In this document: positions 1 to 6,248 of the stretch, piece by piece
Layout of the letters: each line of letters starts with the position of its first letter
How positions within the stretch are numbered: position 1 is the first letter of the stretch
Assembly: GCA_003164655.1 (NCBI GenBank)
Contig: PLTW01000178.1
Coordinates: 1 to 6,708, forward strand
Source: Actinomycetota bacterium
GTDB lineage: Bacteria > Actinomycetota > Thermoleophilia > UBA2241
DNA length: 6,708 bases
Reading direction: 5' to 3'
Translations under genes and position numbers: made by a program
Notes under the pieces: generated by a model
What the model was told of the DNA's origin: nothing
The model's input: only the letters and a program-made list of their open reading frames with translations
Databases searched by the model: none

Positions 1-71
1 GGCGCGAAGCTCGTGTAAAGAGGTCCACACGCAAGGTCTTAGACCGCCCTCTGACCCGCAGGCCCGAGATC

Positions 72-81
72 GGTCCGGACC
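72..81. repeat. 10-bp perfect palindrome beyond the DUF347 gene stop
   Basis: GGTCCGGACC is a perfect 10-bp palindrome lying 3 bases beyond the stop codon of the DUF347 membrane-protein gene, which is read on the minus strand. With no loop and no following T-run it is not a convincing terminator. It could be a short protein-binding site or chance in GC-rich DNA. The rest of bases 1-84 shows no recognisable gene. Confidence 0.2.
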
Positions 82-84
82 AAC

Positions 85-1017
85 CTACAGGACACGGGCC
101 ACGAAGTGCGGCCCGATGAGATAGCCGACGATGAACGCGACAACGGCGGCGACCATGAGAAGCGCCAGCCACACCAGGATGCGGACCAGAAGGCCACGAG
201 GCTGGTGGACGACTCGATTTGAGGCGGGCGGCGATGAGGCGGGCCGTTCTCGATGCCTCTCCCCCTGAACGTCTTTGTGTGTGACGGACAGGTAGGCGAC
301 CAGGACAGCGATGATGACCGCAAAACCCAGGCTCACTGGCCCTTCGCCCCAGCCGAGGCCGCGGGCGCTTGTCGGCTTGCCCATCCAGTCGGCAAACGAA
401 GCGCCCAGCGGGCGGGTGATGACGTAGGCAAACCAGAAAGCAAAGATGGCGTTCCAGTGGAAACGCCAGTAGCCCAGGGCGGGGATGGCGATCACCGCGG
501 CAAAGAGAAGTCCGGAGAGCAGGTAGCCCAGGTGAAAGGTCACCGCGGTCAGGTCCCCGACGGCGGTGCCCAGGGCAAAGGTGGCAACGACCGCGGCCCA
601 GTAGAAGGCCTCGCGGCTGAAGCGGTCGATGCTGTGAATGGAGAGCGTCTTCTCGGACTTCTGCCAGGTCACAAAGACGGCCGCCAGGGCGACGCCATAG
701 AGCGCCGATGAGGCGTAGTAAGGGACACCGAAGCCAACGTGCAGCACATCGGCCGCCATCGTGCCAAAGACGCCAACCATGCAGACGGCCAACCAGTAGG
801 CCCAAGCCAGGTAGCGACGCCGCGAGAACTGCAGCCCCAGGGCGAACAAGAAACAGACGAATCCCAGGAGCACGGCTGGCACTGGGTGCAGCACGTGGAC
901 CAGGTAGTCCGAGGTGGCCTCGCCCAGCGCGGTCGACAGGCCCTTGATGATCCAGAAGTAGAGGGTGATCTCAGGAACGCGCAGCAGCCGCCGGGCGACG
1001 GTCGAGCGCGTGCTCAT
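85..1017 (-). CDS. DUF347 (COG4705-type) multispanning membrane protein
   Basis: This 310-residue integral membrane protein carries the four-fold DUF347 repeat; its biochemical function is not established to my knowledge. Repeat 1 (about residues 14-39) has the family signature VPEITLYFWIIK followed by STALGEATSDY, with W22, K25, G32-E33 and D37. The later repeats show FGTMAAD (84-90), LGTAVGD (149-155) and TRPLGASFADW (201-211), so each repeat keeps a small-residue run ending in Asp inside a helix. About eight helices form this core. A charged, Pro/Ser-rich linker (about 247-275) then leads to one extra C-terminal helix (about 279-304). The ATG start is supported by GGAG (plus positions 1025-1028) seven bases upstream, overlapping a 12-bp palindrome. 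The gene is divergent from the small-ORF/SnoaL pair. The repeated buried Asp and Glu suggest a transporter, but this is inference. Family assignment is confident; substrate is unknown. Confidence 0.88.
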   Translation of the reverse strand: MSTRSTVARRLLRVPEITLYFWIIKGLSTALGEATSDYLVHVLHPVPAVLLGFVCFLFALGLQFSRRRYLAWAYWLAVCMVGVFGTMAADVLHVGFGVPYYASSALYGVALAAVFVTWQKSEKTLSIHSIDRFSREAFYWAAVVATFALGTAVGDLTAVTFHLGYLLSGLLFAAVIAIPALGYWRFHWNAIFAFWFAYVITRPLGASFADWMGKPTSARGLGWGEGPVSLGFAVIIAVLVAYLSVTHKDVQGERHRERPASSPPASNRVVHQPRGLLVRILVWLALLMVAAVVAFIVGYLIGPHFVARVL

Positions 1018-1400
1018 CGACGGGCTCCAGGCGCCTGGGCCGTTAGCTCTGGCAGGGTCACGATCTCCGTCCTGTTCGGCCTACTCGCACTCGCGCGACC
1101 ATGCAGTGCAAGTATGGGTGCGGTCGCGACGTGCGACGCCATATTGTGCCCTTGACTACGTCGGCCCACAACCCGAGGACTGCAGGGTGCATCGGTGCAA
1201 GACCACCGTGGAGGCCTGGGAGAGGCCGGTGCCGGCGCCGCAGCCCACGGCGCCCCGCCACGCCCGCCATGGACTGGCTGTTTCGCCGTCGAGCTGGCGA
1301 AACCCTCAGTGACGTGCGACGGTGGACCAACGATTTGGTTCAGGTCGCCCGCGCACGGGCAGTCTTCCCTCGCCGGGTACGACTCGCAAGGGGAGTGGCG
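1018..1400. other. Divergent intergenic region with a 12-bp palindrome
   Basis: This stretch separates the minus-strand DUF347 gene from the plus-strand small gene and should hold both promoters. No clean -35/-10 pair could be assigned on either strand: TTGACT at 1152-1157 (plus) has no acceptable -10 element at 16-19 bases. The clearest structure is the palindrome at 1027-1038. A GC-rich segment at about 1208-1260 can fold into several short hairpins. The small gene's frame stays open upstream through 1269 (ATG) and 1101 (ATG), but those starts lack a ribosome binding site and the peptide becomes Arg/Pro-rich, so this part is judged mainly non-coding. Confidence 0.4.
1027..1038. promoter_or_regulatory. 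Palindrome overlapping the DUF347 gene ribosome binding site
   Basis: CCAGGCGCCTGG is a perfect 12-bp palindrome that shares bases 1027-1028 with the GGAG ribosome binding site (1025-1028, minus strand) of the DUF347 membrane-protein gene. It could be an operator for a dimeric regulator, or form a small RNA hairpin that partly covers the ribosome binding site. The palindrome and overlap are seen directly; a regulatory role is inference, and chance is possible in GC-rich DNA. Confidence 0.3.
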
Positions 1401-1613
1401 ATGACGGCGTCGTGGCTGACCCACCGATCCGCGGCGGGCAGGGCAGCAGTCTACGCTTGGGGCAACCTCGTGCTGTTCGCCGCGAGCCCCTTCATGACCC
1501 CCTCGACACAGCGCATGATGCGCCTGCAGATGACGCTCACACTCAACAAGGCAGGCCGCCAGCACCGACGCCTGCGCGCCCGCGGCGACAGGAAGCCGCG
1601 CCGGTGGACATAG
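1401..1613 (+). CDS. Small hypothetical protein, coupled to SnoaL-like gene
   Basis: An unrecognised 70-residue basic protein. The ATG at 1401 is chosen because GGGGAG (1390-1395) lies five bases upstream and the codons after it favour G or C in the third position. An in-frame ATG at 1269 would give 114 residues starting MDWLFRRRAGETL, but it has no ribosome binding site and weaker codon bias. A moderately hydrophobic stretch, AAVYAWGNLVLFAASPF (about residues 14-30), is followed by a Met/Thr-rich segment and a very basic C-terminus (RRLRARGDRKPRR). The stop codon lies inside the start of the SnoaL-like gene (overlap 1604-1613), which is typical of translational coupling and is the best argument that it is real. 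It could be a small membrane-associated protein. Function is unknown. Confidence 0.45.
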   Translation: MTASWLTHRSAAGRAAVYAWGNLVLFAASPFMTPSTQRMMRLQMTLTLNKAGRQHRRLRARGDRKPRRWT

Positions 1614-2011
1614 TCGAGCTCCTGACTCACGGTTACCGCTCGCTCGGGCTCGGTGCCGACGCCGACGTGCTGCGCCTCTTCGACCAGCGCATCGAAGGCG
1701 ACACCGTCCGCTGGGTGGTGGTCGACTACGTCTCCGGCGGCCGCGAGACGGCCACCCGCGAGGTCGTCGCCCATGACCTGCTGGGCAGCATCCCGTCGCA
1801 CTGGGAGGTCGCCGGCGTCGACACGCGGTCGTGGCGCCGGCGAGGCCAGACCATCGTCGTGACCGGTCACATTCGCGTGCGGCCGCGGGGTGGCTGGGAC
1901 GTGGAGTCGCTGCCCTTCGCCCACATCTGGAAGGTGGCCGGAGACAAGGTCGTGAGCGTGCGCAGCTATCTCGACGGCATCGAGGTGCGACGGCCGCGAC
2001 GGCGACGCTGA
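1604..2011 (+). CDS. SnoaL-like / NTF2-fold protein
   Basis: A 135-residue protein with the look of the SnoaL-like branch of the NTF2 superfamily: small cone-shaped alpha+beta folds used as polyketide cyclases, isomerases or simple ligand-binding proteins. The start is the GTG at 1604, with AGGAAG (1590-1595) eight bases upstream. An N-terminal helical region (about 2-30) is followed by strands, ending in the family's typical tail: TGHIRVRP (87-94), a basic turn GGWD, then LPFAHIWKV, GDKVVSVRSYLD (103-124). The segment FAHIW followed by a G-D/G-K turn and a final V-x-x-x-x-x-Y-x-D strand is characteristic. It overlaps the preceding small gene by 10 bases, so the two are probably co-translated. 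A polyarginine C-terminus (129-135) is unusual and may bind nucleic acid or simply reflect GC drift. No polyketide genes are nearby, so a specific reaction cannot be assigned. Confidence 0.72.
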   Translation: MDIVELLTHGYRSLGLGADADVLRLFDQRIEGDTVRWVVVDYVSGGRETATREVVAHDLLGSIPSHWEVAGVDTRSWRRRGQTIVVTGHIRVRPRGGWDVESLPFAHIWKVAGDKVVSVRSYLDGIEVRRPRRRR

Positions 2012-2206
2012 GCGGCCGCGAGAGACGCCACACAGACTCTCGCTCAATCGCACCGGGCGGACTCCCGCTGGCGATGGTCGCCCTGCCATCGACCACACCA
2101 GCCTGGGAGGCAAGGGGGCGCCCCGCCACGGCCGGCGCCCTGCCAGCCTCGTCCGGGTACCGGTCCAAGAGCGTGCTCTGCCGCGCGCCGACGGCCACAG
2201 CCGACA

Positions 2207-2222
2207 GCCGCCGCCGGGCGGC
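2207..2222. terminator. Weak GC hairpin in the convergent gap
   Basis: GCCGCC-GCCG-GGCGGC forms a 6-bp stem with a 4-base loop between the convergent ends of the SnoaL-like gene (stop at 2011) and signal peptidase I (minus-strand stop at 2263). On the plus strand it is followed by AGTTTCGC, a very short T-run. It may end transcription from either side, but short GC-rich hairpins are common by chance here. Nothing else was recognised in 2012-2262. Confidence 0.25.
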
Positions 2223-2262
2223 AGTTTCGCGGGCCCGCCGCCACTGCGACTCAAGCGCCCCT

Positions 2263-2856
2263 TCAGAGACCGCCGATGCGACCCAGGGGCCAGTAGGTGA
2301 AGAAGGCCTGGCCGATGATCGCGCTGCGCGGTACCGTGCCCCAGTAGCGGCTGTCGTTTGAGTCGCTGCGGTTGTCGCCCATCACGAAGTAGTGGCCGGC
2401 TGGCACGCGATAGGGACGGGCCAGCGACCACGGTGTGTCCAGTGCGGCGCCCGCATAGAGGTCGGCAGGGTCGGTCGGTTCGCTGACGCCGTGGATCTTG
2501 TCGACGAAGGTGTCGGCGGCCGGCGCGCCGTCAACGAAGAGGCGACCGCCTTGCAGCGCCAGCAGGTCGCCGGGCAGTCCCACCACCCGCTTGATGAGGA
2601 CCGTGTTGGCAAGCGGCGCGCAGCGAAAGACGATGATGTCGCCGCGACGCACCAAGCGGAAGCGGTAGACCACGCGGTCGACCAGTACGCGCTGGCCCGG
2701 TACCAGCGTGTCGGCCATCGAGCTCGACGGGATCAGGTAGGGCTTGACGATAAAGGCCTGCACGACGATCGCCAGAGCAACGGCGACAACGACCATGAGG
2801 CCGTAGTCGAAGATAGTGCGGCGAGCGCCGCTTTGGGGACGAATCTTCCTGAGCAC
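2263..2856 (-). CDS. lepB: Signal peptidase I
   Basis: Type I signal peptidase (family S26), the membrane serine protease that removes signal peptides from secreted proteins outside the cytoplasmic membrane. Counting from the GTG at 2856 (197 residues), it has a short basic cytoplasmic N-terminus, one membrane helix (about 18-36), and the catalytic box IPSSSMADTL with nucleophile Ser46. VLIKRVVGLPGD carries the general-base Lys89, and box E reads GDNRSDSNDSRYWG (160-173). All catalytic elements are present and the length fits the short Gram-positive type. The GTG start is preferred because GGAG lies seven bases upstream; a TTG at 2886 would add ten residues but has a poor ribosome binding site and would overlap the candidate -10 element. 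It lies downstream of a hypothetical membrane-protein gene on the same strand (176-base gap), and near two exported surface proteins that are plausible substrates. Family and activity are secure; dedication to those proteins is speculation. Confidence 0.95.
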   Translation of the reverse strand: MLRKIRPQSGARRTIFDYGLMVVVAVALAIVVQAFIVKPYLIPSSSMADTLVPGQRVLVDRVVYRFRLVRRGDIIVFRCAPLANTVLIKRVVGLPGDLLALQGGRLFVDGAPAADTFVDKIHGVSEPTDPADLYAGAALDTPWSLARPYRVPAGHYFVMGDNRSDSNDSRYWGTVPRSAIIGQAFFTYWPLGRIGGL

Positions 2857-2885
2857 GCGACAACTCCGAGAACCGGTGTGCGGCA

Positions 2886-2914
2886 ACGGTACCCCGAGAC
2901 TCCCGGCAGTTCAA
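2886..2914 (-). promoter_or_regulatory. Candidate promoter of signal peptidase I
   Basis: On the minus strand, TTGAAC (-35; plus 2909-2914) is followed after exactly 17 bases by TACCGT (-10; plus 2886-2891), which fits the relaxed TANNNT pattern common in actinobacteria. Transcription would begin near 2879, giving a leader of roughly 20 bases that contains the GGAG site before the GTG start. This agrees with the GTG rather than the TTG start. The -10 match is only partial. Confidence 0.35.
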
Positions 2915-3032
2915 ACGGACAGGAGAATCGCACGGCTTCGCGGAGTTCGGTCAGGCCGATGTGGCGTCAGATCCCGCTGCCATGAACAGACACGGCCTCG
3001 CCCAGCGGCACCACTCCCTCAGGTCCAGCTGC

Positions 3033-3497
3033 CTATCCTGACAACCAGGACGGATCGGGCTCGCCGCGGGTGCATGGTGGAACTACCGGCGGAACGGCCG
3101 GAGCAGGCGCCTCGCAGACGAGGGGATCGGAAGCTCGCACCCAGACCGCGCCCTCAGTTGCCACGTCGGGTCGGGCAGGCGTTGTCGGCGACGGCGCAGC
3201 GCAGACCCCGCCAACACCGGCCGGCCTCGTATACAGGCCCACGGTCGGATTGGACGGTGTGGCGGCTGGCAGCCAGGAACCATAGGCGTCGTAGACCGAC
3301 CCGGCCGGCGAGGCGCCGCAGAGGGGAGCGGTCTCCGTTGACTGCGAGCCCAGGTACAGGCAGGCCACGCGGCAGACGGCATAGGGCATCAGCAGGATCT
3401 CGCAGGCCAGCACGGGCCACTGCCCGAGACCACTGGCGCGCCCAACGAAGGCGAGCACAAACAGGAACGCCCAAGCGGCGCCACTTAGGCCCCCCAC
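3033..3497 (-). CDS. Hypothetical membrane protein with Cys/Pro-containing tail
   Basis: An unrecognised 154-residue protein. The codons show a strong preference for G or C in the third position, unlike the Arg-rich frames opposite, which supports a real gene. The N-terminus has one or two hydrophobic segments: about residues 8-19 (AWAFLFVLAFVG) and 28-50 (VLACEILLMPYAVCRVACLYLG). The remaining ~100 residues are rich in Pro, Ala and Thr, with seven cysteines in the whole chain (32, 42, 46, 60, 99, 128, 142); the last four lie in the tail and could form disulfides if it is outside the cell. The GTG at 3497 is the only start before the in-frame stop at 3525-3527, but no good ribosome binding site precedes it, so a later start is possible. 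It sits 176 bases upstream of signal peptidase I on the same strand. Function unknown. Confidence 0.6.
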   Translation of the reverse strand: MGGLSGAAWAFLFVLAFVGRASGLGQWPVLACEILLMPYAVCRVACLYLGSQSTETAPLCGASPAGSVYDAYGSWLPAATPSNPTVGLYTRPAGVGGVCAAPSPTTPARPDVATEGAVWVRASDPLVCEAPAPAVPPVVPPCTRGEPDPSWLSG

Positions 3498-4077
3498 GAT
3501 TCGACAACATGACTTGTTGGTCTGTCAGGCCGAAGACAGTGCGCCCAGTGCAGGTCCTCTCCCCCAGCCGCCGACGGGATGCCGACTGGACACCTCCGCA
3601 TTCCGCCAAGACAGCGCTGCCGCGACGCACTCCACGAATGGGGCCAGGTGTGCGCTGCTATCCAGAGTTTCTGTGCCCGTCAGGGTCGGGAGTCGTCAGC
3701 AGCGAGGTGCTGAGGTGTAGGCTGTCGGCGCCGGCGACCTGTGGTTTCCCCCCACGACGCCGGCGACCCCTCCCCGGGAGAGCGCTGATCCCCAGCCAAC
3801 GGCGCTCCCCCCCCCTGATGTTGGCCGCCTTCAAGGCCACCGCGCACTTGCCGACGACCTTCTCGTTCGCGGCGACCTTGCGTTACAGGTCAAGCACAGC
3901 CTCGGCTGCCTGTGAGCCGATCAGCGATCGCCCTGCCAACGCCCAGAACGCTCTAGTTGCGCACGGCCACTGCCGACAGATGATAGCGATGACCCCAGCG
4001 GCACCTGGCCGGGCACGGATGTGTCGTCAGCGGGATCCACTAGCTGCCGGGCGACCGGTCGGACGATCGGAGACATC
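3498..4077. other. Intergenic region between divergent genes
   Basis: About 580 bases between the minus-strand hypothetical membrane-protein gene and the plus-strand DUF916-type gene. No frame gives a protein-like product: a plus-strand frame stays open through it but is dominated by Arg, Pro and Ala. Short structures seen are CAACA-TGACT-TGTTG (3505-3519), an interrupted inverted repeat just upstream of the minus-strand gene; an 11-base direct repeat CGCCGGCGACC at 3729-3739 and 3758-3768; and the palindrome CGACCGGTCG at 4052-4061, just before the DUF916 ribosome binding site. A weak plus-strand -35-like TTGCGC (3957-3962) has no good -10 partner. Both divergent promoters should lie here but cannot be pinned down. 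Confidence 0.4.
4052..4061. promoter_or_regulatory. 10-bp palindrome before the DUF916 gene
   Basis: CGACCGGTCG is a perfect palindrome seven bases before the GGAG ribosome binding site (4069-4072) of the DUF916-type gene. The surrounding 13 bases GGGCGACCGGTCG occur again at 5989-6001, on the other side of the IS remnant and downstream of the WxL gene. A shared regulatory site is possible, but chance repetition in GC-rich DNA explains it equally well. Confidence 0.2.
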
Positions 4078-5124
4078 GTGGCACAGGGAACGCAAAGGCC
4101 ACTCACTAAACTGACGTCAATCGCTGCCGCACTGCTGGGGTTCGCCGCGCTGCTGACGGCACTGCTGGCACTGTCGGCGCCGCTCGCTCACGCCGACACC
4201 ACGGGGTTCACGGCGCAGCCGCTGCCCGGCTCGCCCAACGCCACGCTGGGCTTCTTCAAGTTCAACGCCGCCGCCGGTACCACGGTGCCGCGGACGCTGC
4301 TCCTGACCAACCACACCGGCAAGGCCAAGGTCATCCGTTTGGCGGCTTGTGACGGCCTGGCGGCCGTCTTTGGCGGGGTCGCCTACAGCGACAGCAACAA
4401 ACAGCCGCACGCGGTCGGTAGCTGGATCCAGCTACTGCCACGCACCGGCGTCGCCGTACCGCCCAACTCCAGCATAGAGGTACCGTTCGAGGTGAAGGTG
4501 CCGACTGACGTCACCAGCGGCGTCCATCTGGGCGGCATCGCCCTCTGGGAGCCGGCTGCTGCAACCACCAGCAACTCGGGCACAGGTGGTGGCAACAAAG
4601 CGACCACCAAGATCATCATGGTGACGCGTATGGTGCTCACGGTCCTGGTGACCACCCCCGGCCCGGCCGTGCCCGAACTCGCGATCAGTGGTGTCAGGAC
4701 AGAGGCGCGCCCCGACGGCATGTACACACTCGTCGCTATCGCTAACGACGGCACGGCGCCGGCTAGCGGCCAAGGCACGATCAGCATACCCAGCGAAGGC
4801 TTCCAGCAGCCGATCACCCTGGGAGACATGATCCCGCAGTCGAGCACTGGCTACCCTGTCAAGTGGATGACGGATCCAACGAAGGGCACCTATCAGGCGC
4901 AAGTCGAGATCCGCTACGCGAACGGCACCAAGGTCGCCACCTGGTCGGGGAACTTTACCGTCGGCCAAGCTGCGATCAAGACACTCGCCAATCGGCTGGT
5001 CGTGGCCACGACAACTCACAAGCGCCCTTGGCTCATGTACGGGCTGATCGGCGTCCTGCTGCTCGTCGTTGTTATCATGGGATTCGCACTTCTGCGCCGG
5101 AGGCGACCCGCCTCCAGCTCCTAA
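4078..5124 (+). CDS. DUF916-type (WxL-interacting) membrane-anchored surface protein
   Basis: A 348-residue exported protein resembling the DUF916/DUF3324 family, whose Firmicutes members bind peptidoglycan and WxL proteins at the cell surface. A signal peptide (residues 1-39; hydrophobic core 12-34, probable cleavage after AHA) leads into a DUF916-like beta domain (about 43-160) with FTAQPLPG, LGFFKF, a T-x-x-R-T-L-L-L-T-N-H strand and GVHLGGIALWE. A Thr/Ser/Gly-rich linker precedes a second beta region (about 185-295) resembling the DUF3324 host-binding domain. One membrane helix (318-339) and RRRR (340-343) anchor the C-terminus, leaving the body outside. The GTG at 4078 is chosen because GGAG (4069-4072) lies five bases upstream and it gives a normal signal peptide; a GTG at 4021 would add 19 atypical residues. 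It converges with the WxL-domain gene ending at 6249. DUF916 assignment rests on motif pattern, not a search. Confidence 0.78.
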   Translation: MAQGTQRPLTKLTSIAAALLGFAALLTALLALSAPLAHADTTGFTAQPLPGSPNATLGFFKFNAAAGTTVPRTLLLTNHTGKAKVIRLAACDGLAAVFGGVAYSDSNKQPHAVGSWIQLLPRTGVAVPPNSSIEVPFEVKVPTDVTSGVHLGGIALWEPAAATTSNSGTGGGNKATTKIIMVTRMVLTVLVTTPGPAVPELAISGVRTEARPDGMYTLVAIANDGTAPASGQGTISIPSEGFQQPITLGDMIPQSSTGYPVKWMTDPTKGTYQAQVEIRYANGTKVATWSGNFTVGQAAIKTLANRLVVATTTHKRPWLMYGLIGVLLLVVVIMGFALLRRRRPASSS

Positions 5125-5163
5125 CGACCTATCCCTGTCGGACTTGACTGAGCCGTCTCGAAT

Positions 5164-5200
5164 CTCCTGGTGAGCGGGCCCACTGACCACTCACCAGGAG
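5164..5200. repeat. Perfect 11-bp inverted repeat covering the transposase ribosome binding site
   Basis: CTCCTGGTGAG (5164-5174) and CTCACCAGGAG (5190-5200) are perfect inverted repeats around a 15-base loop. The right arm contains most of the ribosome binding site AGGAGGT (5196-5202) of the broken transposase, whose ATG is at 5208. In RNA read in from outside the element the stem would hide this site, a known way for insertion sequences to avoid transposase production by read-through. RNA starting inside the element would lack the left arm and be translated. The repeat is seen; the role is inferred. It could also terminate transcription from the DUF916 gene, which ends 39 bases upstream. 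Confidence 0.6.
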
Positions 5201-5207
5201 GTCACAG

Positions 5208-5650
5208 ATGCGACTCATCGACCGCGACGACGGCCGGCGCATGCCGGACTGGCTGTGGCAGAAGATCGAACCCCTGTTACCGCCCCCCGCCGGCCCATCC
5301 CCTGGGCTGTCACCGTCCGCGCATCCCCGACCGTCACGCGATGGACACCATCCTGCTGGTGTTGCGCACCGGCATGCAGTAGAACGCCCTTTCCGCCTCC
5401 GCGATCTGCAATTCAAGCAGCGCCCATCGACGTTTCGGAGGAGTGGGAGCAAGCGGGGGTCTTCCACGAGATCTGGCGCCGCGGGCTTTTGGACTACGAC
5501 GAGGCGGTCGGCATCGACTGGTCCTTCCTGGCCTGTGACGGCGCCCTGGGCAAGGCGCCCCTGGGCAGTGCCGAGACCGGCCCCAACCCCACCGATCGAG
5601 GCAAAAAGGGGCGAGTCGTGACCAGCCGCGACGTGCGCCTCTGGACATAG
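5208..5650 (+). pseudogene. IS5-family transposase, frameshifted and truncated
   Basis: The reading frame begins at ATG 5208 with MPDWLWQKIEPLLPPP, the usual N-terminus of IS5/IS402-type transposases. A frameshift near 5285-5305 moves the match to HPLGCHRPRIPDRHAMD and TILLVLRTGMQ. A TAG at 5380-5382 replaces the Trp normally found in Q-W-N-A-L, and the match continues with NALSASAICNSSSAHRRF. A second frameshift near 5437-5441 leads to EEWEQAGVFHEIWRRGLLDY and GIDWSFLACDGALGKAPLG, then TGPNPTDRGKKG. The first catalytic Asp of the DDE triad is in CDG (codon 5537-5539). Similarity stops at about 5605, and the frame ends at 5650, so the second Asp and the Glu are missing. Three separate lesions exclude a single programmed frameshift; the gene is dead. 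Confidence 0.85.
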
Positions 5651-6248
5651 CCGACACGCGCCCTGTCGCCTCGACAGCGCAGCGTTTGTAGGCCCTGCGA
5701 TCGCGGCCTTGACTACAGCGCGACGCCCAGACCGTTCACAGTACCTGCGACCGTCTCGACAGTTAGCTCGGCGGAAATGCTCAGATCGCTGGTCGCGGGC
5801 GTTGCCGACATCTCGCCTGTCTCCGCGAGGGCCGCTAAGGCGTTGGCGCACAAGGAGCGCGATCCGGACCTGTGGTCGTGCGCTGCTTGCCTTTCCTGAC
5901 TATCTTCAGGGTTCTGGCAACACCTGGCGCCGCGATCATACGCGTGAAGTCTCCACGGGGGTCTCGGGTGCTGGAGCTGCGCCCTGATGGGCGACCGGTC
6001 GTGGTTTGGCGAGGCGCGCATCTCGCTTGCTCGCCCAAGCAGAGGGGCGGATGCTGTTCAATGGCAGCGGGACCCCGCGCAGAGCTGCTATCGACGGGAG
6101 CGCATGGCCCGTCGCGCCCGCCGTGCCGTCAGACAGAAGCATACCAGCCGGAAGTCCCTTGCAAGACTCCCGGCTGGTGTCTGAGCAACCACTCCTGGCG
6201 TCGTTTCTGCGCCTCAAGTTCAGAGGCACGGTAGGAGGACGTTGGCCC
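5651..6248. other. Mostly non-coding stretch between IS remnant and WxL gene
   Basis: About 600 bases without a convincing gene. A minus-strand frame at 5713-5850 reads protein-like near its end (SDLSISAELTVETVAGTVNG, then a few residues to a TAG stop), with fairly GC-rich third positions, but it has no recognisable N-terminus and may be a decayed C-terminal fragment. The 13-base GGGCGACCGGTCG at 5989-6001 repeats one found before the DUF916 gene. The stem-loop at 6143-6178 is the clearest structure. No second half of the IS5 transposase was recognised. Confidence 0.4.
6143..6178 (-). terminator. Stem-loop downstream of the WxL gene
   Basis: ACCAGCCGGAAGTC (6143-6156) and GACTCCCGGCTGGT (6165-6178) pair over 14 positions with a single A-C mismatch around the 8-base loop CCTTGCAA. 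The structure begins about 70 bases beyond the stop of the minus-strand WxL gene, where a terminator is expected. No clear T-run follows on either strand, but terminators without one are common in high-GC Gram-positives. It might instead stabilise the mRNA end. Confidence 0.5.

Larger units (their letters stand above)
5164..5650 (+). mobile_element. Decayed IS5-family insertion sequence remnant
   Basis: A remnant of an IS5-family element (DUF4096-type transposase) lies between the convergent DUF916-type and WxL genes. The left part, with the hairpin-covered ribosome binding site and transposase start, is intact. The true left end is probably a little upstream, around 5145-5163. The right half of the element, including the C-terminal catalytic portion and the right terminal repeat, was not found in 5651-6248: no complement of GAGCCGTCTCGAATCTCC (5151-5168) occurs there. 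Boundaries are therefore approximate and target-site duplications could not be identified. The element cannot move by itself. Confidence 0.7.

Noticed and set aside
1014..2198. Minus-strand open frame of 394 codons
   Set aside because: Arg/Pro/Ala-rich, no motifs, and antisense to the SnoaL-like gene, which has family motifs and a ribosome binding site.
1451..2431. Minus-strand open frame of 326 codons
   Set aside because: Antisense to the SnoaL-like gene and overlapping the end of signal peptidase I in another frame; low-complexity composition.
3729..3768. 11-base direct repeat CGCCGGCGACC, 29 bases apart, as iteron or CRISPR
   Set aside because: Only two copies, GC-rich and short; no third unit, so neither an array nor an iteron set.
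3820..3905. Protein-like minus-strand peptide (KVAANEKVVGKCAVALKAANI)
   Set aside because: Confined to about 20 residues, with a stop a few codons upstream and an Arg/Gly-rich continuation; no start or ribosome binding site.
2816..4114. Long plus-strand open frame of 432 codons
   Set aside because: Composition is dominated by Arg, Pro and Ala with no domain or helix pattern. It runs opposite the better-supported minus-strand gene at 3033-3497 and across intergenic DNA; long open frames are expected by chance at this GC content.
4432..5190. Minus-strand open frame of 252 codons
   Set aside because: Mirror of the DUF916-type gene, which has a signal peptide, membrane anchor and coherent codon use.
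5208..5650. Programmed frameshifting in the IS5 transposase
   Set aside because: There are two separate frame changes, a stop codon between them and a missing C-terminus; this is decay rather than a single slippery site.
5129..5851. Minus-strand open frame of 240 codons
   Set aside because: Antisense to the IS5 transposase remnant; Arg/Gly-rich with no recognisable motif.
4049..6001. Identical 13-base palindromic sequence at 4049-4061 and 5989-6001 as a regulon site
   Set aside because: One shared 13-mer is near chance expectation in a 6.7-kb GC-rich window, and the second copy is downstream of, not before, the WxL gene. Noted in the features only as a weak candidate.
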